DNA of 32,976 nt, from contig NCSJ02000429.1 of the NCBI GenBank assembly GCA_002812745.2, positions 1 through 32,976 on the forward strand. Direction: 5' to 3'. The stretch comes from Scytalidium lignicola (taxonomy: Eukaryota > Ascomycota > Leotiomycetes). Below the pieces are notes generated by a model. It made no database searches and was not told the origin of the DNA. It saw only the letters and a list, made by a program, of their open reading frames with translations. How positions within the stretch are numbered: the stretch's first letter is position 1; each line of letters begins with the position of its first letter. The position numbers and the translations under genes were made by a program. Below are positions 17,832 through 30,634 of this stretch, piece after piece.

Positions 17832-19064
17832 CTTGAGCGTAATTTCTCTTAAGTTTGTTGAACATTCTTCTTCTCCTCCTTCATATACTACTCTTATGCA
17901 GTAAGTATACCACTTCTTCATCTTGTAATATTGTATATAATGTCCTTAAGCCTAACATTTGAAATATTGCTTTAGTTATAACTTGTTCTTGAATGGCTTA
18001 TAGTAGAATACTTAACCTTCCTAGTATAAACCTTAGTCTATAAGTCTGTATACATTTCTTGTAATTGCTAGTTCAATATATAAGCAGCTTTTCCATTGTT
18101 AACCTTCTTCATAAGCTTGGCAAGCTTTAACCTAAAGTACTATTATTTTATTCTCTTTTTCTAGTACNTTTTTTAATTAAGGCTTCGTTATATTCAGCTA
18201 ACAAGTAATTGGATATTCCTTTAACATATACAACAACTCTGCCGTTGACAATTCACACTTCTTCTTCAAATACCTTTTGAACTCATTGTATGTTAAGCAA
18301 ATACTATTCTTTCTGGCCATCTTCAAAAATTACTACTATATTACCATTAAGTAACTGCCTTATTACATGCACACCACCTTGTGAGAATGTAGTTGTATTA
18401 ATTGCTATTACTATGTCTTGTAGGTTATAGTTCTTAAGCTCTAACAATATACTAAAAATGTATACGATGATTTCGTGGTTTCTTTTCATTAGTAGTCTAC
18501 AAGTCCTTTATTACATGTTCTCTATGTACTCGTTGTCAGACTGCATTATTATTGTTAAGGAGACTGCCATTTAAGCCTATGTATGCTCTTAAGGTCAAAT
18601 GACTTTTACAAATGCTTCTTTCAGGTTTCTACAAGTAATTAGTATATCGTCGTTATTGTTGGATTACTTCGCAGCTACTTCATGTTTGAATTTGAAGCAT
18701 AAAATTTTTTCCACCAACTAAAGCACTTTATGTATGTTTCTCTCCTTAACTAGCTGGTTGAATTACAGTAAATCCTCATGTTTGTTGCTGCTTAACTCCT
18801 ACTCCGTTACCCTTCTTTGGCCACATTCCTTATCTCCATAGCTCTGGCGTTGTTAGTTCTTCTGTTGATGGTTAAGGCTTGCAATACTATCATCGTATCC
18901 TATAACCACATTATGCCTGTGTCCTGCTTGCAACATCACAGCTAAGCATGTTTGACATGCTGAGTACAACTCTACTATTGGTATTGAATTAGGCTTTAGT
19001 ATTAGCATAGTGCTAAGGTTCAATTATTCCAGTTCTTCAGTTCTAGAATATCAAAGAATTCAGT

Positions 19065-19080
19065 TTTAAGAACTTCTTTA
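19065..19080. repeat. Target-site duplication, right copy
   Basis: Identical to 13818-13833; it marks the 5' end of the LINE and so its full length. Confidence 0.85.
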
Positions 19081-19910
19081 ACTCTTTTAAATTAAAGGTT
19101 AGTTTTAAAAGCTTTAAAGTTATTATATTTTTAAATACATTTTCTCTTATAAGTTTAGTAATTTTATAAGCTTTTAATGATTTCGTAAAGTTAAAAACAA
19201 TTATTTCTTCTTTTATTAGTAGTTCTTACTAATTGAATTATAACCTTTAGTCTTCTTTAAAAGTAAAAGCTATAATATTCAAGACTTTACTTATAAGAAG
19301 ATTATAAAGTTTATAATACTTAATAAAAGGTAAGTAATTAATAAAGCATATCTTAATAATTATAAGTTTTAACTTTGAACATCTTTTAAGTAGAATAATA
19401 AAATATATTATATATTTAAAAGCTTTAAGATAACTAATATATAATTGTTTGTTAGTGTATATCTCTTTAAGAGTCTTATCTTTAAGGTTAATTAAAGTAT
19501 AATTCTAAAAGTATAATGTTATAATTATAACATCTTCTTAAAATTTAACTAATAATTATACATTAATTAATATAACTTTAGTTAAAATCATTAAAGTTTT
19601 ATTTAATCGTTTAAAAACTTCATTTTCTTATTGTATATAAGTAATAATAAATTCAAAGTATATTTCTTAACCCTTATTATATTTCNTTTTTTAAAACCTT
19701 ATATTTAAATGTGTTATTATACTTTACAACTTTGATTTTAAAGTTTATTTTAAACTTAACCTTTACTTTGAATTTAATAAAGATTTTATATAAGTTAAAC
19801 CTTTTGTTAATGAAATAAACTTATATTTTACAATTATATTCGTCTGTAAAAATAATTATATGTACATATATATATATGTTAAGAATCTTATATAACTTCT
19901 ATATATTATT
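19081..19910. other. AT-rich DNA, no gene
   Basis: Very AT-rich, with stops in all frames. It is the continuation of the pre-insertion host of the LINE (joins 13817). Nothing further is recognised. Confidence 0.6.
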
Positions 19911-19992
19911 AATAGTTAGTAAGCACTCGGCTGAGGGGGAAATTTCACTACTAACTACTTAAGAGTCGTTAGCATAAGTATTCTATCATCTT
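19911..19992 (+). repeat. Terminal inverted repeat, left
   Basis: About 82 bases, inverted copy of 22239-22320 with roughly 80-85 percent identity by eye. Confidence 0.8.
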
Positions 19993-22238
19993 AAAGTATT
20001 CGGTCTCCTTTCACAAGATAACTAAATTATACAAACTATTATATAATTTGTATTTNAAAAAGAGNAAAACTACTTATACTATAATGAAATAATTATTCAA
20101 ACTCTATAAAATCTAAGTCCATCTATAATAACTTTATAACTCTGGTTTCTTATTCTAATTAAACAGTTGAAGTCTTAATAATATAATCATTTATAACTGA
20201 GTTTAATCTTCTAGAAAGCTGTAATTCCTTTATATAATCGTGCTTTAGTATTATATTAATATCTTCGTTATTTACTGAAGTTATAAACCTTTTAATTATA
20301 ATTAAATCAATTAGTTTATTAATGTTTCTAATAATAATTCAGTTAGTATAAGATGAAACTTATTCTTCTTGTATTTAATAATACATATAATTATAACTTT
20401 ACATTCTTTCTCCTTAGCTTTTTATACTTTCAAATCTTCTAAATATAACTTTTAGAGTATTAATTCTTGCTTTTTCTTAAGAGTTTTAACTTGTTTCTTT
20501 AAAACTTCTTTTTCTTCTCTTTTCTTAACCTTAATCAACTCTTATAAGTTAAAAAGGTTTTTACCATCTTTAAACAAAGTTACTTTTATTATATTTTTTA
20601 TTTTAGCTTTAAAGAAATGTTTTAAGTTGATATAATCATAACTTGCTTTATATAAGTTAAATCAATTAATTTAAGAGTATATTTAATACTTCAGAAAGTT
20701 ATAAGAAAACATTATATAAAAGGACTAGAAAATATGTTTAGAATATAGTCTTTAAACTGTTTAATTACTTAAATATTATAACATACAATTTTAAGTGTAA
20801 ATAAAAGTATTAATAATGTTAATTTTTATAATTAATCAAGAATAATATATGACTTAAGTTGAGTAAATGCCTTATTAACTTGAATTAGTTATATATTACT
20901 ATCATAAAAACCATATTGTATAATCTCCTGTTAAAAGGTTTACTCTTGAATATAATTCAAATTGTAAAAGAAAGAAACAATTATATATTCTAACTTTAAA
21001 CATTAAAGTGTTTAACATATAGCTTTTTTATAATTATACTTGTATAACTAAAATATCTTAACATTTAAAGGTTAAAGAATATAAATAAGATATAAAAGAA
21101 ATTATAAAAGGATAATATAATATTAAATAGCCAATTCTAAGAACTTAAGCAATTTATAAGATTTATAACCATCTAAGAGAAAAAGCTTTATCTTAATAAG
21201 TTTGTTTGTATTAAAATTAATATATTTTTAACTTTTAAGATTAAAATTTTTTTTTCTTTACTTTTAAAAACTAAATGAAATGTTTAAGCTAATAGATTTT
21301 AATATTATTATTAGTATATTTTGAAAAAGTAAAAAGTATAAGAATATCTTTAAGAAGATTCTTTTAAACTTAATTTTTTATAATTTATGTATTTTCTATA
21401 AGTATAACAAGTAGAATAAAAGCACTTTTATTAGCTGATATACATTTTATGATTATAGAAGATTTACAATTTTGAAAAGTACTTTTATATAATTACTAAT
21501 TTATTAGTAAATTAAGTATTATTTAAATATATTTATCTTTAATACTTCTTTAATATGTATTAACATAATAACTTACTCTTCTTCTATTACATTAATATGA
21601 AATCTTATCTTATCCATATTATAAATATTCTTCTTCTAAATCTCATTTTCTTACTGAATATTATTATACTTTAAGAATTATTACTTTATAAGCTTTGCAT
21701 TTTATACTTGAATTTACTCNTTTTTTAATGAGTTTAGTTGTAATTATATGAAATTGCTTAGAATAAGACTTTAAGAAGTTGTGTATTCATTATATTAAAG
21801 GTTTTTTATCAATATTATAAAGGTGCTTTATTATTCTCATAAGTATAGCCTTGTTTAATAAGTTGTTATTGTATACTTATATTGTAATATAAAAGTACAA
21901 TATGTCAATTTAATAAAGCTTTAAGAAAGGAAGTTATCCTTTACTCTATTTAAAGCCTTTAATAAAGGTTGAATAATGTTAGATTACTTTGTAAAGTGTA
22001 TTGATTTTAAGGTTGAATATATATGTAATAGTTATAATTATAATAAAATCCTCAAAGTCTTGATTATCAAAATACTATTTGATAACTTCATCTAATCGCT
22101 AAGTAATTATTGCAGAAGAGGTTTTAGCATTTTAAGAAGTATATTGATTGAAATATTATATAATGTTAACAGTAAAACGTGTAATGAAGGTACATGACTT
22201 TAATGTTTAAGGTTTGTGAAAGGTAATTGAATATATTA

Positions 22239-22320
22239 AGGTGATGGAATACTTGTGTTAACTACTTCTAAGTGGTTAGTAGTGAAATTTCCCTCTTAGC
22301 CGAGCGTTTACCAACTATTA
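22239..22320 (-). repeat. Terminal inverted repeat, right
   Basis: Partner of 19911-19992. The GC-containing CCCTCTTAGCCGAGCG block stands out from the AT-rich surroundings. Confidence 0.8.
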
Positions 22321-23833
22321 TATATATATTCTAACAGCTTAAAAATATACTTTAACCTTTGTTTATTAATTACTATTACAATTTTAATTAACATATAAAG
22401 CTTATATAACTTTTATAATATAATTATAAAGTAATTAAAACTTATAATTATAATATGAAGATTTTATAACTTTTAAACATTTAAGTGATTTAACTTCTTG
22501 TATTATAACTCTTTAACATTTTTAACAATAATAATAATAAAAGCTTATTCTTCTTATAAAATGCTTTTTAAAGTATATAACTTCTTTAATCTTTATACTT
22601 CCTTTATCACCTTCTCATTACATAATATAAAAAGTTTACTTTAATTCTTTTTATTCTTAATTGTTTGAATAAAGATTTTCTTATCTTAAAGTTATAAAAC
22701 TGAAATCAAACTTTTAACAAGGTTTAATACATATAATACTTTAATAAATGTTATAAGTTGTAATTAACCTTTTAATGTTATCTTTAATAATATTATTCTT
22801 TGACTAATAGCTTATATTTCAGCTCTTTTAACAGTTTATATAATTATAAGTTTNAAAAAGTTTAAAATACTCCTTAAAAGCTTTTCTAAAGTACATTATA
22901 TACTTAAAAACCTTTAAATTAATAATTTATAATAACTTCTTTAAACTAGTTATTCTTATAGTTATAACTTTACTTTATAACTTTATTAACCTTAATTTTA
23001 AACTCTGTTTTAACCTTTAGTTTACTCTTTAAAGGAATAAAGAGTAATTTTATATTAAAGCTCTTACTCTCCNTTTTTAAGCTTTTAGCAGTTTTCCNTT
23101 TTTATAACTTATTTTATCATAGTAAAAGCATTTTCCTTTAATCTTTTAAAACTTGTTAAATACGTTAAAAGCTCTTTCTTTAATAAATTCTTTAACTGTT
23201 CTTATACAACACTTTATATCCATAAATTTTATAATAATAAACTTATAGTTATTAATTAACTTTATGTTAATTTTTAACTGTAAAATCAAAGGGTCAAATT
23301 AGTTATTTAAAGACTTAAAAGCTTTAAATAGTACTTGAACTTTTATATTGTTTGATAATTGCTCAAAGAGTTTATATCCTTAATTTTAACTTGTAAAGTA
23401 TTTAATTTAATAGTAATAATAATTATAAAAACGTTAATTTTAAATGGTTAATAAACTTAAAAAGCTTATAATTTAACTTTTAATTATTATTTCCTCATAA
23501 GTGTACATATTACTTTTAAGGCTTCTTATTATCCTTTAGTTAATTCCTTACTTAATATATGATTTTTCATAGTTTGATTATAATATCTTATAATAATTAT
23601 ATTAACCTTTACATTTATAACTTTTATACAATTAATTGTAATTAATTCTAGTTTAAAAGTCTTTCTTGATTAATTATAACTATTTGGTTAACTTTAACTA
23701 CTTGATTATAACTCTGATTAATTACGTCTATTAATAAATGTTATAATAAATTCTCTTAAAGTGCTTACTTTACTATAAATGACTATTCTTAGTAAAAGTA
23801 GTAAAAGTAGAATAACTTGAATAATTAACTTTA
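22321..23833. other. AT-rich DNA, no gene
   Basis: 1.5 kb of A/T-rich sequence with several ambiguous bases next to T or A runs. No coding trace or repeat pair was recognised. Confidence 0.55.
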
Positions 23834-24165
23834 TGTTATAAGACCTCTAAGGACATAGTCATATAGTCTTAGGCTAATTACTCTTGTAAGATTTATATAA
23901 AAATAAAACATCTGAAGTTATAATAAACAAGTATTTATTATAAAGTTATAACTTAGGTTAAACATAAAGTTCTTAATTAAAGCTTAGAGAATATATTCTT
24001 ATATAAACAAGTAAGTATAGCTTAGTATAATTTGTATAACCTTTATACTTTTTTATACNTTTTTATACTCCTTGCATAAGTTACATAATACAACATTTGT
24101 TAGTTACCAACACTTTATAAGCTAATCTCCAAGCTTATCAGGTTATAACAGTAAAATCCATAACA
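23834..24165 (-). repeat. Probable 3' LTR of a Gypsy element (minus strand)
   Basis: The segment starts TGTTATAAG and ends CCATAACA (TG...CA with TGTTA/TAACA ends). On the minus strand it is preceded by the purine tract AAAAAGAGGATAA (24178-24166), the expected polypurine tract next to a 3' LTR. The 29681 site has the same arrangement. Confidence 0.55.
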
Positions 24166-26720
24166 TTATCCTCTTTTTATCTTAACATTATTTTAACACT
24201 TAACTAATAACATTAAACAATCTTCATTATTCTTTAATTATGCTTTCTATTTATTATGCCTCCTTACTCTTGTACATATAAAACTCATATTAAACAGTTA
24301 GAGAATATAAAATCCTTTAGTTTCCTTATAGCCTTTAAATGTAAATTCTATATAAATAACAACTGTANTTTTTTATTAAGCTAAAAGCTTTAATAAATAC
24401 TTAGAATATACTTGTAGAAGTACTTATTATAACCTGTTAAGTCTTAGCGTTTATAAGTTTAAACAAATATCTTACNAAAAAAGATTACTTTAACTTTGAA
24501 GAAGAATTGCTTAAAACTCAAATCTAACAAATGCTTACTAAACGATTATACCTTTATAAGCTTTAAAAACAACTAAAACTAAAAACTGTTAATATAATTC
24601 AAAAAAGAGTATTAACAATTGAAGAATTAAAGGAAATCGAAGAAAAAGAAAAGTTAAAGAAAGAAAGGCTTAACTTTTTAACCTTTATTATAAGCTTATC
24701 ATATCCTCTTGATAAAGATAAGCAACATTCTTCAATTTACCCTTTTGCATTAAATACTGACATTATTAATCTTTTATCTGTTTTGCTAATTTAATTAATT
24801 ATTTTTTTTAATATCTTTTTTAATTAAAGTTTGATAATAATTCTTTATTATCTCTTTATTATTTTTCAAGTACTTAATAAGTTCTTACAAATTGTCTAAT
24901 TCTAGAAATCCTTCTTATTTAACCAAATATTAAATCTTTTTATACTAATATTTATAATTTAAAATTTTCTTAACAACTTATTCCTTATTAGGTTTTAACT
25001 TAACTTTTACTGTTAACATTGATAATACATTTGCAAGTACTAATTTTAATAATGCTGTATAAAATATAAAATATATTTTCATAACTTTTAATAACTTTAA
25101 TTTAATCATTACTAGTTTATAAANTTTTTTTAACTTCAAATATTTCTAATTTCTTAAAGTTAAGTTTGTCATTTAATCTCTTTTGTATATGTTTTTTCTT
25201 TGAAGATAAACTTTATCTTTCTTTTTATACATAAGTTTTATATTACATTTCTTATCATAGTATATCTTCANTTTTTTCTTTTGCAAATTGTATTGTATTT
25301 ATTATTATAATATATGTTTTATGTAGATTTTCCATTAATTTGTTTGTTAAGTTGAATAATAATTGTAATTCCATATCTATTCAAAACTTATCAAGTTCTC
25401 TTTTATAATTCACATAAAATAGTATAAATCTTGTTATTTCATACTTAGAACTGTTATAAGCTAATCGTACTAATAACAATAGTTTATGTTAATTATCTTG
25501 CTTATAATTAATGTAACATTGTAAATGCACTTTTAGTATCTAATTCAATCTTTTAGTTTGACCATCAGTTTGTAAGTAAAATACTGTTAACATTTTCTTT
25601 TCAACACTTATATGTTTAGTCAATGTTTTTCAAAACTTTAAGATAAAATGTATATCTTAATTGAATATAATACCTTCTAATACTTTAAATAGTATTATAA
25701 TATGTTAAAGAAATGCTTTTGCTAATTCTTTTACTCTTTATATTTTATCTTATAGTATAAAGATTACATATTTTATAAAGATGTTTGTTATTATTAAAAT
25801 GCTGTTATAATCCTTCTTTATCATTAAATCCTTTGAGTTTAGTAATTTAATGATNAAAGTCTTATACAATAGTCTATTATAGTTGTATTAGTATTTTAGT
25901 AAACTGAAGTGTTTTATAAAGCTTATACCTCAAATTTCTTGTCTTATTACAAATATCATACTCATTAATGATTTCTTTAACTGTTTGCCTTATTTGGTAT
26001 AAATAGTAATTCCTTTAAATTTTGTAATAAGTTTGCTTAACTCTAAAATGCTTATTCTATGATAAGGAATACTGTTCCTTTAAGAATTCTCTTAATAACC
26101 TTTTAAGGATGTATAGTTTTTTGTCCTTATATTACAGTTGATCAATTAATTTTTACTAGTTACTTTTTGACTTGTATTTAATATCTTCTAGACTTCCTTT
26201 AAATAATTCATTATGAATTCTGCTAATTCAAGTTTTATCAATTATTATTGTTATAAACATCAATTGTCCTTGATTATAAATGATTTCNTTTTTTACTATT
26301 TACTAAGATTATTTGTTATAAGTTTAACTTCTCCTTGTTTATATACTTTAGTTTTTGACTTAGTACATTAACTTGTCTGTTATTAATTCTTTTAACATGT
26401 TAAATCTTAAAATTGTATTTTAACAAAGTCTTTACTTACTTAACTTGTCTTATGTTTAATTCCTTGGATATCATGAAATACTTTAAATTCTAATAATTTG
26501 TCAGTANTTTTTATTTGTTCNTTTTTTTCTCACTATGTATATTTTCCANTTTTTTAACATGTTTACTATTGTTAATAATTCTTTATCATAAATAGGATAA
26601 TTCTATTCTACTAAATTAAACTTTCTTGAATAAAATACAAATAACTTTTATCCTCTTTACTTGTTTTGTTAGTTTAAAATTATGCTTAAAGTATAACTTC
26701 TTTTATATATTAGCTAAAGT
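24166..26720 (-). mobile_element. Gypsy retrotransposon remnant, RNase H and integrase
   Basis: On the minus strand, 26644-26558 reads FYSRKFNLVE then NYPIYDKELLTIV after one stop, the end of a Gypsy RNase H domain. At 25572-25363 it reads QTDGQTKRLN, a stop, ILKVHLQCYINYKQDN, then LAYNSSKYE and RFILFYVNY. This is the diagnostic C-terminal part of Gypsy integrases. Order and spacing (RNase H, integrase, 3' LTR) are right for this superfamily. I could not find the reverse transcriptase upstream, so the 5' part is lost or too mutated. Around 24520-24680 the plus strand reads a Lys/Glu-rich coil resembling the tail of a pogo transposase, perhaps a nested fragment. Confidence 0.75.
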
Positions 26721-28340
26721 TTAAGCTAACACACAGAATAATATTAATACTTAAAAGAGGATAGAAGAGTTGTATACAAAGTATATTCAGTTTCTTATGC
26801 TCATCTCTTAACAGAAATAAAAATAGAGGACTATCTAAAGTATATATACCTTTTTCATTATTGCTTTTTTAATATATATAAAGCTTGTATTTAAATCACT
26901 TATAACCATTTAAACTGTTAAACCTTTAATAGTTTCAGTAAGAATATTTATAAGTAGATTACTATAACCAACATAGCCTTTTTTTATTCTTAAAGTGAAT
27001 TAATCCTTTAAAAGTATTAAAAGTTATATTTTACTTTAAATAAAAAAAAAATACATAAGTAAATAGAAAAGAAGAAAAATACAAAAACAAACTTATATGT
27101 CTGAGAAAAACAGTAATATCTTAATAAAAAGTAATTATAATATAAGATCTTAAGTTAATTATGTTTTTCTTATCTTCTTCATATAAAATGATTAAATTTA
27201 TAATAATAATCTAGAATCTAAAACTTAAAATAAACTAATTATATTTATTAATAGAATATTAAAATTACAATGAATATTGTAAATACTATAACAAGTAATT
27301 AGCAGTCCTTTACTCTTTGTTACTCTTAATTCTCTTCACACATATACATATGTATTATCTTAAACTTTATATTTTACTATTTTTAACCTTACAACCTTTT
27401 ATTCTTCTATCTTCATTCTTCTCTCTTCTGCTTGGTTTTTATCGATTTTTACTTATTCTATAATTATTATATCTTAGATATTTACCTGATTATCTATAAT
27501 TAGCTAAGCTATTATAAGTAGATTATAATGTTTAAACTTGTTTTCTTGAAATTGTTATCTAGTAACAAGCTTATTATATTACTAATATGTTTGAATACTA
27601 GTAGTAAAAATCACTTTTAAACTTAACAAACTTGTAAGACATATTAAAAGAGAAAACACAAGTGTAATAGCTTTTATTCATGTAATTAATATATAAACTA
27701 CAAATATTATTATTAATATGTTCTTTAAAGCTTGAAAACTACTTTTATAAACTTATTACTATATCCTTTTAATAATATATTTAATATTATAGTTAACTTT
27801 AAAATGATCAGATTAGAAAATGACAATATTACATAATAGTATAAACTGAATTTTAAGATACTGGTATCCTTATTATTATTGTTGTTGATGATGATTATAA
27901 GAATAATATAAAGTATTAGCTTTAAGAACAAGAGCTTAGTTTTGTATAATAGAAGGGTAATAATAAAGCTTAGGAAAAGCAAATTCTTATATACTTATAA
28001 TAGTGTTGTCCTTTTGAAGCTTAACTAGTAGATTTAATTATAAGAAGACTTGAAGTTTTACTTGTATAGTTAAAATCTTAATATACAGTTAGAATTATAG
28101 AAGATAATAACTTTAATAGTATAAAACTATTTTATCTTCTAGAACTTAACCTTTTATAATTGTATTTACTTTGACATTGTAAATTTAGTTTACTACTTTG
28201 TTTATTATACTTAGTTTTTCGATTAATATACTAAGTATTAATTGGTGAAGAAGTTAGAATTAGACAATATTAAGGCTTTTATTTTAAAGGTTATAACTTT
28301 AAGCTTATTCTTTGTAATAATATCCTTTTTAGCAGAAAGT
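26721..28340. other. AT-rich DNA, no gene
   Basis: No family trace was recognised. The minus-strand frame at 27725-27982 is A/T codon noise (long Leu/Ile/Asn runs). Confidence 0.5.
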
Positions 28341-28670
28341 TAACTTGTTGAGTATATTAAAGCTATTCTAGATACTAGTTATACTTATACATTTATACAC
28401 TTGTTGATAAATTAAGCTATTACTTAAATCTTATATATGTTGTATTTATGTTTTATTATTTGTTTATACTTGTTATAATATGTTTTTTACATTATTGTTT
28501 ATATGGTAAAGGTAATAAGATTCTATGTAAATTTGGAAACTGTTAATTTAGTTGGAGATAACTTTATAAAAACTTTAATTTTCAACTTTATCTTCAATTG
28601 TAGAAGTATTGTAGAATATGTTATATTCTTTAATGTTATAATATCCATTAAGTATAAATGATCTTGTATA
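28341..28670 (+). pseudogene. Possible retropepsin (Gypsy protease) remnant
   Basis: One plus-strand frame reads YIKAILDTSYTYTFIHLL at about 28353-28406 and, in the same frame, EYVIFFNVIISIKY near 28614-28655. The first resembles the catalytic D-T/S-G/S loop of Gypsy aspartic proteases and the second the later strand before the conserved G-M-x-W-L. Stops occur between them. The orientation is opposite to the Gypsy remnant at 24-27 kb, so it would be a separate insertion. Confidence 0.4.
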
Positions 28671-29320
28671 TTCTTGTTTACTCTAGACTTTTAGTGTTAA
28701 AGTAAAAAGAAAATTAATTTAAATTCCTTATTATAGAACTTAACAAGATTATTAGTCTTAGTAGAAGGAAAGCTTAATTTCAAAGAGAGAGTGGAAATTC
28801 TGACCTTGATTTATAATCTTCTTAAAGAGAACTTGTTCTTTGTTCTTTTAAAAACAGATATTACTATTTATATGTATTGTATGCAAATTAATGTTAACAT
28901 AAAGTATAAGTAACTTTTAAAGCTAGAAGCTTAAGTTATACTGATTATTATTAAGATGTTATTTGTAATACTTTACTAGCTTTTAGTCAACAAGTAATTA
29001 TAGTAGAATCTTATTTTAATGTTGTTTTAATTGGTTATGATTTTGATAGTAATCAAATCAAGTAAGAGTTTAAATTTAGTAGTAGAATGTATGTTTATTT
29101 TAATATTGATTTATAAAACCTTTAAAACCTATTTCATTTTAAAAGTTGTTCAGACTATCAAATATCTAATAGAAAGCTTAGAAAAATAAAAGCTTTATTA
29201 AATAAGTGCTTTAAGAAAAGTAATAAAATTAAGTAATGTTATTAAAGATTTACTATTTATAGCTTAAAGTTCTTTTGTTATTATCTGTTAAGAATGCTAT
29301 ATATAGTAGAATAGCTATTA
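28671..29320. other. AT-rich DNA, no gene
   Basis: Likely continuation of the retroelement debris; no motif recognised. Confidence 0.45.
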
Positions 29321-29680
29321 TGTTACAAAACTACACCATCCAGGTCACTGGATAACAAGGGTAAGGTAGATGTTCAAGAATAATAAAAACATATAACATA
29401 CAAGCAAGTAACTAAGTCAAAAATAGGATTTAATAATATATTTAAGTTGAACATAAGGAGTCTACTCTCATGTTCTTATAATGTACTTATATAAATAATG
29501 AAATCCTGCTAGAATGTTAGATTGCCATAATCCCTCAATCCAAGTCCTTGGATCATTGGATTACTCTGATCTAAAGATCCTGATCACATAACCTCCTAAT
29601 TGTTAAGTTCTCTGTGTACACCCTCCATGTACCAAGCCTCAGGCTTATACTAATTAACTAGTTTGGTCAAACCCATAACA
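29321..29680 (-). repeat. Probable LTR, 360 bp
   Basis: Starts TGTTACAAAACTACACC and ends AACCCATAACA, i.e. TGTTA...TAACA ends. It is much less A/T-rich than its surroundings. On the minus strand it follows the purine tract AAAAAGGGGATAA (29693-29681), so it would be a 3' LTR of a minus-strand element whose body lies to the right. The sequence next to the tract (29694-29760) is similar to 24179-24245 beside the other LTR, so the two belong to related elements. Confidence 0.55.
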
Positions 29681-29693
29681 TTATCCCCTTTTT

Positions 29694-30059
29694 GCACTAG
29701 TATCACCTTGACACTTAAGACATCGTCATGAACAATCTCATTATTCTGTAAACCTTCCTTTTTTTAAACATGCTACTAAAACATCCATCTCTTGATGACA
29801 ACAATCTACTAGAATGATCACAGTCAAAGAAACACCAAGAAAGATTAAATCTTGGTATTTATATCCAAAACATCAAGATTAAAGTAATACCTTACATATA
29901 TTACAAACGAAAAGGATTACCATATAAGATGGTGCTCAATTCTAATCATTATAATGAATATGTCCATAACAACTGAAAGTACAATGGCAAATACCTCTAT
30001 ATTCCCTTCTGGAAGTTGTATAAACAAGAGAATGAATGCTTTTTTTCTGAACACAAGAA
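29694..30059. other. Less mutated spacer beside the LTR, no gene
   Basis: Moderate AT content. It contains the region similar to 24179-24245 and several short near-palindromes, but no recognisable coding sequence. Confidence 0.4.
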
Positions 30060-30350
30060 GACTTCCAATGCTTTGACCTAGGCCTTACAAGNCTTGGCCA
30101 AGGCCGCTACCTGTCTCACTTGTCTAGATAAGTAACAAGTCTTTCTCTGGAGGCATACTGAAGAGATGGTTCATCGTAGTCTAAAGACCTTGGACAAGCT
30201 AGACACTAAGGAGAAGAAAGAGAGGCAAGAGAAACAAAATTCCTTACAACCCCTAGAGTTATATTCCACCGACTTAAGTATAGCCTCTTCCTTTGCTGTT
30301 GTCCTCTTCTTCTCTGACCTTATAATTCCATCGCCTAAAAATCTATTCTA
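30060..30350 (+). pseudogene. Fragment of a repeat-element protein with a charged coiled tail
   Basis: In one plus-strand frame, stops aside, the sequence reads LAKAATCLTRLDK, FLWRHTEEMVHRSLKTLD and then TKEKKERQEKQNS, ending at 30351. The pattern is an amphipathic coil followed by a Lys/Glu tail. It resembles the C-terminal region of repetitive fungal proteins carried by mobile elements, but I cannot name the family. Composition is close to normal, so it is either young or little affected by RIP. Confidence 0.35.
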
Positions 30351-30634
30351 GGATAAGTTTGTTAATATGCCTTTAATAACTCCTTATAATCTATGAGATT
30401 AAAAGTAAGTTTCCATCTGTTCTTACTTTTTAGATATCTTATCTATTTAACCAAGTATTATAGTTTTCTGTAATATATTTTATAACTGATAATTTTCTCA
30501 ACTTTATATTCTCTTTCTAAATCAACTTCTTCTAGTATTAGTGTTTAGGCATTTTCAAGTGTTAGTTTAAGAAGTAAAACATAGAAAACAAGATATATCT
30601 TAATTGTTGTTAGTAATTTTAATTTANAATTTAG
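30351..30634. other. AT-rich DNA, no gene
   Basis: Nothing recognised apart from strong A/T bias. Confidence 0.45.

Larger units (their letters stand above)
13834..19064 (-). mobile_element. Tad-type LINE retrotransposon, full length, mutated
   Basis: A 5.2-kb element on the minus strand, flanked by a perfect 16-bp duplication and ending in a (TAA)n tail at 13834-13848. From its 5' end: an ORF1 remnant at 18489-18304 with the gag-like pattern EIIV...LQDIVIAIN and RQLLNGNIVVIFEDGQ. Then a zinc knuckle at 17831-17787, C-x2-C-x3-H-x6-C (KCCGCDREHTMFDQSCPA), the form seen in LINE ORF1. The reverse transcriptase active site at 15362-15351 reads F-A-N-D, where an active enzyme has two Asp. The C-terminal cysteine motif at about 14330-14265 (CNCG...DCPNL) has Tyr at the usual His. 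These last changes are C-to-T or G-to-A, as expected from RIP. Many stops interrupt both ORFs, so it is dead. Its composition is less extreme than its flanks. Confidence 0.85.
19911..22320 (-). mobile_element. Fot1/pogo-type DNA transposon, mutated
   Basis: The two ends are inverted copies of about 80 bp: 19911-19992 and 22239-22320, each with the core CTCGGCT followed by GGGAAATTTCACTACTAAC (one or two mismatches). TA lies at both outer edges, consistent with a TA target, but the AT-rich setting makes this weak. Inside, on the minus strand near 21475-21395, the frame reads KCISANKSAFILLVIL, matching the 'ISA.G...P..I' strand of Fot1/pogo DDE transposases. Near 20560-20440 the minus strand has a Lys/Glu-rich coiled tail, also usual there. 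All frames are broken by stops. Confidence 0.75.
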
